From: Streptomyces sp. HUAS YS2
Lineage (GTDB): Bacteria > Actinomycetota > Actinomycetes > Streptomycetales > Streptomycetaceae
Length of the DNA: 64,000 nucleotides
Direction of reading: 5' to 3'
Assembly: GCF_033343995.1 (NCBI RefSeq)
Contig: NZ_CP137573.1
Span: 1,426,001-1,490,000, forward strand
The position numbers were made by a program, and so were the translations under genes. Below, one piece after another: positions 41,289 through 48,350 of the stretch (its first letter is position 1; each line of letters begins with the position of its first letter). The notes beneath the pieces were generated by a model. It had not been told where the DNA came from. It saw only the letters and a list, made by a program, of their open reading frames with translations, and ran no database searches.

Positions 41289-42383
41289 GCCGCCGACCGG
41301 CAGGTCCCACAGCTGGTCGGGGGCGAGGCCGGCGTCGGCCCAGGCGGCGCGGAGCCGGGTGAGGGGTTCGAGGACGGGCTCGGCCGAGAGCACGAAGGTC
41401 GCCCAGTGCATGGGTGCCATGTGCCGGGCCCCGAGGTCCTGGAAGGCACGGACGGCCTCCTCGGGATCGGTGTGCACGTCGCGCAGCCACCACCGCGGGG
41501 CGTAGGCGCCGATCGGCAGCAGCGTGAGGTCGATCCCGGGGTGGCGGCGGCCGATCTCGGCGAGCCGGTGGCCGTAGCCGGTGTCCCCGGCGAAGTGGAT
41601 GCGACGGCCGAGCGGATCGGTGAGCAGCCATCCGCCCCACAGGGAGCGGCAGGTGTCGAGCAGGGTGCGCTTGGACCAGTGATGGGCGGGGACGAACTCG
41701 AAGCGCACGCCGCCGAGTTCGGCCGCCTCCCACCAGTCGAGTTCGGTGATCCGGGTGAACCGGCGGCGGCGGAACCAGGGGGCGAGGCCGGCCGGGACGA
41801 ACACCGGGGTGCGGCGCGGCAGCCGCTTGAGGGTGGGCGCGTCGAGGTGGTCGAAGTGGTTGTGGCTGATGACGACCGCGTCGACGGGCGGCAGGTCCTC
41901 CCAGCGGACGCCGACCGGCGTGAGCCGGGCGGGGGTTCCGAGGATCCGGCGGGACCAGACGGGGTCGGTGAGCACGGTCAGGCCGCCGATCCGGAGCACC
42001 CAACTGGCGTGGCCCGCCCACGTGACGGCGAGGGTGTCGGGGCCGGCGGCGGGCAGCGGGCCGGGGGCGAACGGCAGCAGCGGGATGTCACGCAGGCCGT
42101 CCGGGCCGGGGCGTACGGTGCCCTCCCGGGCCAGCCGGGCCATGGCGCGGACGCCGGGCAGCGGAGCGGTGAGGCGGTCGGCGAAGGTACGGGGCCAGTC
42201 GGCGCGGGTGCGTCCGACGGGCTGGAGGGCGGCGGGTGCGACGGGGCGGGCGGGGCCGGTGGGCCCGGCGGGGTGGGCGGGGCCGGCCGGGGGCTGCGGG
42301 CGGCCGGGGGCGGTGGCCTCGGAGCCCGTGGGCGCGGGGCCGGTGAGCGGGGTGCGGTCCGTCCGTGCCGTCTTTTCCGTCAT
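41268..42383 (-). CDS. Metallo-beta-lactamase-fold hydrolase, NAPE-PLD/UlaG-like
   Basis: A 371-residue protein. The first 75 residues are Pro/Ala/Gly-rich and look disordered. The enzyme domain starts near LAVTWAGHASWVLRIGGLTVLTDPVWS (about residues 118-144). The metal motif is ISHNHFDHLD (about 172-181), with further ligands HHWSKR (about 225-230), FAGDTGY and APMHWATF. The order resembles the NAPE-phospholipase D-like branch, which can hydrolyse phospholipid phosphodiesters. It is convergent with the dedA gene and overlaps it by 21 bases. Confidence 0.88.
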   Translation of the reverse strand: MTEKTARTDRTPLTGPAPTGSEATAPGRPQPPAGPAHPAGPTGPARPVAPAALQPVGRTRADWPRTFADRLTAPLPGVRAMARLAREGTVRPGPDGLRDIPLLPFAPGPLPAAGPDTLAVTWAGHASWVLRIGGLTVLTDPVWSRRILGTPARLTPVGVRWEDLPPVDAVVISHNHFDHLDAPTLKRLPRRTPVFVPAGLAPWFRRRRFTRITELDWWEAAELGGVRFEFVPAHHWSKRTLLDTCRSLWGGWLLTDPLGRRIHFAGDTGYGHRLAEIGRRHPGIDLTLLPIGAYAPRWWLRDVHTDPEEAVRAFQDLGARHMAPMHWATFVLSAEPVLEPLTRLRAAWADAGLAPDQLWDLPVGGSRVLAP

Positions 42384-42419
42384 CTGCGGGCTCCGTTTCG
42401 ACGTGAAGAGGGGCCGGGG

Positions 42420-43637
42420 TCAGCGGAGTTCTTCGAGTACGGCGCCAAACGCGCTCAACGCATGTGCCACGTGGGGAAGTTCGAGCGGATCGGCCGCCTG
42501 GAGGGACTCCGCCCGCTCCTCACGGGTCGAGCCCAGCAGCTCCCCGGTGTCGAAGCGGACGCGCAGCGCGCCGAGTTCGTCGCCGAACCGGTGACCGCCG
42601 GGGACGGGGAAGCCGAGCCGGCTGCCGAGGTGGTCCTCCAGCTCCATGGAGTCGTTGACGCCGCGGGCGGCCAGGCCGGCGCGCAGCGGGCCGAGGTCGG
42701 CGTAGAGGTGGCGGCCCGCCTGCGGGGGCCGGGCGATAGCGCCGGAGGCGAGGACGGCCCGGTGCAGGGCGGAGGCGACCCGAGCATGCAGGGCGGTCGC
42801 GGTGGCGGCGCGCTCGGTGACGTCCTGGGGTTCGTCGAGGGCGTGCGCGGCGACGTGCGCGACGGGGGCGGCGACGTGCGCGCCGAGCGCGGTGAGGACG
42901 TCGAGGGCGCGGGCCCGCCGGGCCGGGGTGTCGGCGGCGGGCGGGAAGCGGGCGACGGCGCAGGGCCAGGCGGCCGGGGCGAGGGCGCCGGACAGATCGG
43001 TGAGCACGGTGACGTCGTCGGGGCACATCTCGGCGGGGCTGAGCAGGACGGTGTCGCGGGGGCGGTGCAGGGTGTCCCGCCAGGTCTCGTCGCTGATCAC
43101 GTGCAGCCCCTCGCCGACGGCGGCCTCGCAGGCCTCCCGGACCAGCTCGGGCGGCGCGACGGTGGCGGTCGGGTCGTCGGCGACGGAGAGCAGCAGCACG
43201 GCGGGCCGCCCGCCCTCGGCGCGGACCCGGCGGACGGTCTCCAGGAGGGCGTACGGGTCGGGGACGCCGCCGCACTCGGCGGGGGTGGGTACATGGTAGG
43301 CGGGCCGGCCGAGCAGCCGGGCCTGCGGGGTCCACCAGGCGGGGCAGGGCCGGGGCATCAGGACGTCACCCTCGTGCGCGGCGAGGAGGGCGAACAGGAG
43401 CGGCTGGGCGCCGGGGGCGGCGAGTACGTCCTCGGGGTGGCCGTGCAGCCCGCGCCGCCACCAGTAGCCGCAGGCCGCCTCGCGGAGCACCGGCCCGCCG
43501 CCGGACGGCTCCGCCATGGGCCGGCCGGCGGCCGCCGCGAGCACGCCGGCGAGCGACGAGAGCACGGGCAGCCCTGCCTCCGGGGCGAGCGGGCCGTAGC
43601 GCACCGGCCCCCGCCCTTCCGACGCCGCCTGACGCAT
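42420..43637 (-). CDS. Aminotransferase-fold protein with no lysine (no PLP-binding residue)
   Basis: A 405-residue protein of the class I/II aminotransferase fold. Recognisable blocks are the YWWRRGL and PGAQPLLFALLAAHEGDVLMPRPCPAWW segments (about residues 58-102), SDETWRDT (about 182-189), which matches the conserved Asp/Tyr strand, and the position of the SxSK loop at DLSGALAP (about 214-221). That loop has Gly in place of the Schiff-base lysine, and the whole 405-residue chain contains no lysine. It therefore cannot use PLP in the classical way. The ATG at 43637 has GGGAGG eight bases upstream; the longer frame to 43820 is unlikely. Confidence 0.8.
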   Translation of the reverse strand: MRQAASEGRGPVRYGPLAPEAGLPVLSSLAGVLAAAAGRPMAEPSGGGPVLREAACGYWWRRGLHGHPEDVLAAPGAQPLLFALLAAHEGDVLMPRPCPAWWTPQARLLGRPAYHVPTPAECGGVPDPYALLETVRRVRAEGGRPAVLLLSVADDPTATVAPPELVREACEAAVGEGLHVISDETWRDTLHRPRDTVLLSPAEMCPDDVTVLTDLSGALAPAAWPCAVARFPPAADTPARRARALDVLTALGAHVAAPVAHVAAHALDEPQDVTERAATATALHARVASALHRAVLASGAIARPPQAGRHLYADLGPLRAGLAARGVNDSMELEDHLGSRLGFPVPGGHRFGDELGALRVRFDTGELLGSTREERAESLQAADPLELPHVAHALSAFGAVLEELR

Positions 43638-43769
43638 GGCGTGACCTCCCGAGCGACACTCCGTGACGTAGTCCCACGCCCCTTTATACGGAGATGTCGC
43701 CCGTTCCGCCGCTGGAGAGGCGTGACCGGGCGACAGGGGGCGGGCGGACCGCATCAACCGGTTGTCCGC

Positions 43770-43793
43770 ATGACGAGATTCCCATCTCATCAT
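43770..43793. promoter_or_regulatory. Inverted repeat between divergent genes
   Basis: ATGACGAGAT-TCCC-ATCTCATCAT has ten-base arms with one mismatch. It lies midway between the pseudo-aminotransferase and the methyltransferase gene, suggesting a shared regulator. Confidence 0.5.
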
Positions 43794-43855
43794 GCGACTG
43801 CTCGACGCTACGGTGATCACACCACTTCACGAGCACGAGCGAGAGGGAGTCCGCC

Positions 43856-44698
43856 ATGACGCATGCCGCGGCGAAGGAGACCGCCGTCTACACCCACGGG
43901 CACCACGAGTCGGTGCTGCGCTCGCACAGCTGGCGGACGGCCGCCAACTCGGCGGCCTACCTGCTGCCCGAACTGCGACCTGGGCAGCGCGTCCTGGACG
44001 TCGGCTGCGGCCCGGGCACCATCACCGCCGACCTGGCCGCGCTGGTCGCCCCGGGCCAGGTCACGGCGGTCGACGCGGCACCGGACGTCGTGGCGAAGGC
44101 CCGCGCGGTCGCCGCCGAACGCGGCCTGGACAACGTCGAGTTCGCGGTCGCCGACGTACACGCCCTGGACTTCCCCGACGACTCCTTCGACGTGGTGCAC
44201 GCGCATCAGGTGCTGCAGCACGTCGGCGATCCGGTCCAGGCGCTGCGCGAGATGCGGCGGGTGTGCCGGCCGGGCGGCGTGGTCGCCGCCCGGGACAGCG
44301 ACTACGGGGCCTTCGCCTGGTACCCCGAACTGCCCGCCCTGGACGACTGGTCGCGCCTGTACCACGTGGTGGCCCGGCACAACGGCGGTGAACCGGACGC
44401 CGGGCGGCGGCTGTTCTCCTGGGCACGGGCGGCCGGCTTCACCGACGTCACCACGACGGCCGGGACCTGGTGCTTCGCCACCGAGGAGGAGCGGGCCTGG
44501 TGGAGCGGCCTGTGGGCGGACCGCACCACGGAGTCGGTGTACGCGCGACTGGCCGTGGAAGGCGGGCACGCCACGGCCGAGGAGCTGGCCGGCATCGCCG
44601 AGGCGTGGCGGGAGTGGGGCCGCCACGAGGACGCCTGGTTCCTGGTTCCGCACGGCGAGATCCTGTGCCGGGTGCCGGAGAGCGACGTCCCCAACTAG
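43856..44698 (+). CDS. Class I SAM-dependent methyltransferase
   Basis: A 280-residue methyltransferase. Motif I is RVLDVGCGPGTITADLA (about residues 45-61), then VTAVDAAPDVVAKARAVA, ADVHALDFPDDSFDVVHAHQVLQHV and LREMRRVCRPGGVVAARD, all typical of the UbiE-like small-molecule branch. The ATG at 43856 has GAGAGGGAG upstream. The VOC gene starts ten bases after the stop. It is divergent from the lysine-free aminotransferase-fold gene with a shared inverted repeat. Confidence 0.92.
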   Translation: MTHAAAKETAVYTHGHHESVLRSHSWRTAANSAAYLLPELRPGQRVLDVGCGPGTITADLAALVAPGQVTAVDAAPDVVAKARAVAAERGLDNVEFAVADVHALDFPDDSFDVVHAHQVLQHVGDPVQALREMRRVCRPGGVVAARDSDYGAFAWYPELPALDDWSRLYHVVARHNGGEPDAGRRLFSWARAAGFTDVTTTAGTWCFATEEERAWWSGLWADRTTESVYARLAVEGGHATAEELAGIAEAWREWGRHEDAWFLVPHGEILCRVPESDVPN

Positions 44699-44701
44699 GC
44701 T
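44696..44701 (+). promoter_or_regulatory. -10 box TAGGCT
   Basis: TAGGCT overlaps the methyltransferase stop and lies seven bases before the ATG at 44709, so the VOC gene may also have its own leaderless transcript. Confidence 0.35.
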
Positions 44702-44708
44702 CCTCCGC

Positions 44709-45062
44709 ATGGAGATTCTGGGCACCACACTGCGCATCTGTGTCGACGACCTCGAACCGGCCATCGCGTTCTACGAGCGGCTCACCGGCGGCACCGCGCT
44801 GCGCTTCGAGCGCGGCGGCGTCTCGGTCGCGGCCGTCGGCTGCTTCCTGCTCATGAGCGGTCCGGAGTCGGAGCTGGAGGTGCTGCGGAAGGTGACGGCC
44901 ACGATCTCCGTCCAGGACGTGGACGCGGCGTTCACCGCGCTCACCGAGACGGGCGCGAAGATCGTGGCCGGCCCGGTCCCGACCCCGGTGGGCCGCAACC
45001 TGATCGCGGTCCACCCGGACGGCTCCGTCTTCGAGTACGTCGACCGCCGCACAGTCGCCTGA
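44709..45062 (+). CDS. VOC (glyoxalase/bleomycin-resistance-fold) family protein
   Basis: A 117-residue single VOC unit. It starts MEILGTTLRICVDDLEPAIAFYERLTGG, the typical first beta-alpha-beta module, and ends with NLIAVHPDGSVFEYVDRR, where the glutamate near the end is a common metal ligand position. The first-strand ligand position is Arg and not His, so metal binding is uncertain. Members include resistance proteins, epimerases and dioxygenases. The small size suggests a homodimer. Confidence 0.85.
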   Translation: MEILGTTLRICVDDLEPAIAFYERLTGGTALRFERGGVSVAAVGCFLLMSGPESELEVLRKVTATISVQDVDAAFTALTETGAKIVAGPVPTPVGRNLIAVHPDGSVFEYVDRRTVA

Positions 45063-45157
45063 CCGGCACGACGGCTCCCCGGGGAGTGGATGTGTAACAC
45101 GGGCATGGACGGCGCACGACAGGTCTGTTGCCGAACGGGGCAGGCGCGAAAGGGCCG

Positions 45158-45187
45158 TTGCACGACCGATCGGATCATGGCTAGCTT
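45158..45187 (+). promoter_or_regulatory. Promoter of the second leader peptide
   Basis: TTGCAC (45158-45163) and TAGCTT (45182-45187) are separated by 18 bases. Transcription would begin at about the ATG at 45195, so the leader peptide mRNA would be leaderless. Confidence 0.6.
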
Positions 45188-45194
45188 CGGGCGC

Positions 45195-45269
45195 ATGGTG
45201 AGCATTCCAGGTCTGACCAGACGCCGGGCGATCGACTTCATGCGCGTCGCCGGCGCGCTGTGCCGTTGA
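45195..45269 (+). CDS. Second Cys-ending leader peptide, upstream of a haloperoxidase-type gene
   Basis: A 24-residue frame, MVSIPGLTRRRAIDFMRVAGALCR, written here in two parts: MVSIPGLTRRRAID and FMRVAGALCR. It shows the same pattern as the organosulfur leader, with RRR, a conserved Ile-Asp, MRVAG and terminal Cys-Arg. It uses the ATG at 45195, which lies at the predicted transcription start; an in-frame ATG at 45177 is an alternative but would overlap the -10 box. The haloperoxidase gene begins 53 bases after its stop. Confidence 0.72.
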   Translation: MVSIPGLTRRRAIDFMRVAGALCR

Positions 45270-45322
45270 GCGTCGCAGGCCTTCGTCCCGTCGTCCGTCG
45301 CCCCCGCCCTCCTGGAGTATCC

Positions 45323-46576
45323 GTGAATCCGTCCCGCTCTGCCCTGCTCGCTCTCGGGTCCGCCCTGGTCCTGACCGCCACGGCCGCCGCGCCGTCCGCC
45401 CAGGCGACCCCCTCCCCCGCCACGGAGAGCGGGGCCGTCGTACGCGACTGGTACGACATCACCGCACAGACCGTGGCCGCCGCCGGGGCGACCACGCAGG
45501 TCACCAACAGCCGCACCTGGGCGATCAGCTGGCTCGCGGCCGCCCGCGCCACCCGGGAGGCGCCCCGCGGGCACGACCGGGCGGCGTTCCAGGACGCGGC
45601 GGTCGCCTCCGCCGTTCACGACGCCCTCACGGCCCTCGCCCCCGCCCACGCGCCGCAACTCGACGCCGCGCTCGCCGCGACCCTCGAGCGGATCCCGGAC
45701 GGTCCCGCCGAGGACGCCGGCGTCGACGCCGGAACCCGCCAGGCGGCGCTGGCGCTGGCCGCGCGCCGGGGCGACGGCCTCGACCCGGCGTCCGTCAACG
45801 CGCCCTTCACCGTGCCGCCGGCCGCACCGGGCGTGTGGCAGCCGACGCCCGACGGCTACGCCCCCGCCGCGCAGTACGGCAACCGCGTCGCCAGGCCCTT
45901 CCTCCTGGACTCGCCCGCTCAGTACCGCCTCGGCCCGCCGCCGGCGCTCGACTCGCGCCGGTACCGCGCCGACCTGGCGGAGGTGCGTGCCGTCGGAAGC
46001 GCGGACAGCGCCGTACGCACCCCGCGGCAGACCGAGACCGCCACCTTCTGGTACGGCTCCTCGCTGACCCTCTACACCGAGCCGCTGCGGGTGGCCGTGA
46101 CCCGTTCGCACGGATCCGCCGCCGACCGGGCCCGGCTGGTCGCGCTCTTCCACGCCGCCCTGGTCGACACCCAGATCGCCACCTCCGACAGCAAGTACAC
46201 GTACACGCGCTGGCGCCCGGTCACGGCGATCCGCACCGGCTCCCTCGGCACCGACCCGGCGTGGACCCCGCTCCACACGACACCGGCCCACCCGGACTAC
46301 CCCAGCGGCCACGGCTCGTACGCCGGGGCCGCCGAGGCGATCCTGGGGGCCCTCGCCGGGCCTCGTACCGCCCCCTACACCCTGACCAGCCCGACCGCTC
46401 CGGGCGTCCGGCGGACGTACACCGACTGGGAGCAGCTGACGCGCGAGAACATCGACGCGCGCGTCTTCTCGGGCATCCACAGCCGCAGCGCCGACGAGGC
46501 GGGCGTCGCCCTCGGCAAGGCGGTCGGCGGCCACACGCTGCGCCACGCCGACCGCCTGCTCGACCCGCGCGGCTAG
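45323..46576 (+). CDS. Secreted vanadium-dependent haloperoxidase / acid phosphatase-fold enzyme
   Basis: A 417-residue protein with an N-terminal Sec signal (about residues 1-30). The vanadate/phosphate site of the PAP2-haloperoxidase fold is complete: Lys and Arg in KYTYTRWRP (about 291-299), HPDYPSGHGSYAGA with the Ser-Gly-His loop (about 323-336) and Arg plus His in ARVFSGIHSRSADEAG (about 378-393). These enzymes oxidise halides with peroxide or hydrolyse phosphate; sequence alone does not decide. GTG start with GGAG six bases upstream. It follows a Cys-type leader peptide, an unusual position for such an enzyme. Confidence 0.88.
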   Translation: MNPSRSALLALGSALVLTATAAAPSAQATPSPATESGAVVRDWYDITAQTVAAAGATTQVTNSRTWAISWLAAARATREAPRGHDRAAFQDAAVASAVHDALTALAPAHAPQLDAALAATLERIPDGPAEDAGVDAGTRQAALALAARRGDGLDPASVNAPFTVPPAAPGVWQPTPDGYAPAAQYGNRVARPFLLDSPAQYRLGPPPALDSRRYRADLAEVRAVGSADSAVRTPRQTETATFWYGSSLTLYTEPLRVAVTRSHGSAADRARLVALFHAALVDTQIATSDSKYTYTRWRPVTAIRTGSLGTDPAWTPLHTTPAHPDYPSGHGSYAGAAEAILGALAGPRTAPYTLTSPTAPGVRRTYTDWEQLTRENIDARVFSGIHSRSADEAGVALGKAVGGHTLRHADRLLDPRG

Positions 46577-46708
46577 GTGCCCCTCACCGCCGCGTCACGG
46601 TCACCTGCCCGGTGTCCTGCCCGCGTACCGGCGGATATTCCGGTGTCCTCGCGGCGCCCGGTCCGTAGGGTGGATCCTTCGGTGCCGGACGACGTGAGGA
46701 CGCGAGGA

Positions 46709-47041
46709 ATGAGCACGCAGCACACCTACCGGGTGATCGTGCGCGGCAGGTGGGACGGTCTGTCGGAGGAGAGCCGGACGCGGCTGCTCGCCGAGGTGGA
46801 CGACCACGGCCTGTCCGCGATGACCTTCACCGAGGAGGGCTCGCTCGCGTACGACCGGGCGCTGAAGCACTTCTCGTACCGGATCGTGGTGCGTTCGGAC
46901 GCCGGGGACGGCGAGGAGATGGCGGCGGCGATTGCCGAGGACCGGGTGGAGACCGCGCTCGGGGAGCTGGGGCACGGCTACCGGGAGCTGCGGTCCAGCG
47001 TGACCGACCTCGACACCATGAAGATCAACTACAAGCGCTGA
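46709..47041 (+). CDS. DUF6204-like conserved hypothetical protein
   Basis: A 110-residue protein beginning MSTQHTYRVIVRGRWDGLSEESRTRLL and containing FTEEGSLAYDRALKHFSYRIVV, with a C-terminal helix of AVAEDRVETAL type. I recall it as a DUF6204-type actinobacterial protein; no function is known. The ATG at 46709 is chosen over the longer frame from 46577. It is convergent with the acetyltransferase gene and overlaps it by 13 bases. Confidence 0.75.
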   Translation: MSTQHTYRVIVRGRWDGLSEESRTRLLAEVDDHGLSAMTFTEEGSLAYDRALKHFSYRIVVRSDAGDGEEMAAAIAEDRVETALGELGHGYRELRSSVTDLDTMKINYKR

Positions 47042-47598
47042 CCGGCCGCGGGGCGGGGCGCTTCGGCGGTGATCGCCCAGCGTTCGTGGTCGCGCCACGC
47101 GCCGTCGATGAAGAGCATGGCGGGCGAGAAGCCCTCCAGCCGGAAGCCGGCCCGCATGACGAGGGCGCGCGAAGCCGCGTTCCCCGGCTGGATGTTGGCC
47201 TCCAGCCGGTGCAGCCCGAGGGGCCCGAAGGCGTGCCGGAGCACGAGCCCGAGTCCCTCCCCGAGCAGGCCCCGGCCGGCGGCGTGGGCGAAGGCCCCGT
47301 ACCCGAGCGCGCCGCTGAGGAACGTGCCGCGGACGATGTTGTTGATGTTCACGAACCCGGCGATGCGGCCCTCCGTCGCCCGCTCGCAGACCAGGAACCC
47401 GAGCCGGGCGGGGTCCTTGTCGAGGTTCCGCCGGTACGCCGCGTAGTCCTCGGCGGTCTGCGGCGGGAACAGCCAGGGCCGGTGCAGCGCGCGGCTCGCT
47501 CGGGCCGCGGCGGTGAACTCCCCCGCGTCGTCGGCGGTGAAGGGACGCAGGGCGACGCGCGGGCCCACGGCCACGTACGCGTCATGATCGTCGGGCAT
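47029..47598 (-). CDS. GNAT family N-acetyltransferase (RimJ/RimL-like)
   Basis: A 189-residue acetyltransferase. The RimJ/L-type order is clear: VALRPFTADDAGEFTAAARAS, then AGFVNINNIVRGTFLSGALGYGAFA, a CoA-binding helix GRGLLGEGLGLVLRHAFGPLGLHRLEANIQPGNAASRALVMRAGFRLEG split over residues about 108-157. Such enzymes acetylate ribosomal proteins or small amines. The start follows TAGCCT at six bases. Confidence 0.9.
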   Translation of the reverse strand: MPDDHDAYVAVGPRVALRPFTADDAGEFTAAARASRALHRPWLFPPQTAEDYAAYRRNLDKDPARLGFLVCERATEGRIAGFVNINNIVRGTFLSGALGYGAFAHAAGRGLLGEGLGLVLRHAFGPLGLHRLEANIQPGNAASRALVMRAGFRLEGFSPAMLFIDGAWRDHERWAITAEAPRPAAGQRL

Positions 47599-47604
47599 GC
47601 GCCC

Positions 47605-47610
47605 AGGCTA
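47605..47610 (-). promoter_or_regulatory. -10 box TAGCCT
   Basis: On the minus strand TAGCCT ends six bases before the ATG at 47598. Confidence 0.4.
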
Positions 47611-47656
47611 CGGCCCGTCTCCCGGACGGGCTTCCCGGCACGGCCTCTCGGTCGGG

Positions 47657-48007
47657 TCAGCGGCGTGCGGTGAGCACCTTGGACGGGCAGCGCTCGGTCT
47701 TCCTGACGACGCCGAGGGTGACGCTGCGGCCGGGGCCCTCGGGGGAGCCCGGGACGGGGTGCTGGGTGCAGACCCGCCAGCGGGACGGCCACAGGACCCG
47801 CCGGTCGCCGCCGCTCACGTCGTGCACGTGGACCCGGGTGCGGTGGTCGAAGGCGGCGAAGGCCCGCAGGAGGCTACGGCCGGTCAGGTCGGGCATCGGC
47901 ACGGGCTCCGCGCCGGGCTCCGCCTCGTCCGTCTCGTCGGCCGTGCCCGCGAAGACCGCGGCGAGCGCCACGACCGCGATCGCGCAGACCGCGACCCCGC
48001 GCCTCAT
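47657..48007 (-). CDS. Secreted or membrane-anchored PASTA-like small protein
   Basis: A 116-residue protein starting MRRGVAVCAIAVVALAAVFAG, a signal peptide or anchor, then an acidic linker. The rest (MPDLTGRSLLRAFAAFDH... RVCTQHPVPGSP... SVTLGVV) has the two-strand plus helix layout of a PASTA domain, with two cysteines. PASTA domains bind muropeptides or lipid II in kinases and PBPs. The ATG overlaps the stop of the LapA-like gene (ATGA). Confidence 0.7.
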   Translation of the reverse strand: MRRGVAVCAIAVVALAAVFAGTADETDEAEPGAEPVPMPDLTGRSLLRAFAAFDHRTRVHVHDVSGGDRRVLWPSRWRVCTQHPVPGSPEGPGRSVTLGVVRKTERCPSKVLTARR

Positions 48008-48237
48008 CTCCGGCTCCGACGGCTCGACCCGTACCAGCCGCAGACCGCCCCGAGCAGGGCTGTTCCGAGCAGCGCCAGGTACAGCGGCATCGTGACCTCG
48101 GGAACCAGCAGCCGGATCTCGACCCGGGTGGTGTTCTCGAAGATGAGGACCAGCGTGAGGACGACGAGGACCGCGATCGCGATCCGGCCCGAGGTGACGC
48201 CCCCGTGCTCCGCTCCCGCTGTCTCCTTGGGACCCAT
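48004..48237 (-). CDS. LapA/DUF1049-type small membrane protein
   Basis: A 77-residue protein with two membrane segments (about residues 18-34 and 50-68) separated by RVEIRLLVPEVTMPL, the typical LapA-domain spacing, and ending in a basic tail GSSRRSRR. In E. coli LapA acts in envelope lipid regulation; in actinobacteria the role is unknown. It is translationally coupled to the PASTA-like secreted gene, so both may act at the cell surface. Confidence 0.8.
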   Translation of the reverse strand: MGPKETAGAEHGGVTSGRIAIAVLVVLTLVLIFENTTRVEIRLLVPEVTMPLYLALLGTALLGAVCGWYGSSRRSRR

Positions 48238-48350
48238 GCGTGCCGCCCTCTCGTCCGTCGTGCACCGCCGCCCCCGTGGGACCAGGATGGAGGGATCCGG
48301 TCCGCACGGGGGCGGTGGGAAGGGCCGTACGGGTGAAGAACCGCGGCCCG

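Noticed and set aside
28508..45062. A natural-product cluster suggested by several methyltransferases, an N-acetyltransferase and a VOC protein
   Set aside because: The genes are scattered as single units with their own promoters and alternate strands; no backbone enzyme is present.
45177..45269. Longer start (ATG 45177) for the second leader peptide
   Set aside because: It would lie upstream of the -10 box TAGCTT, before the predicted transcript start.
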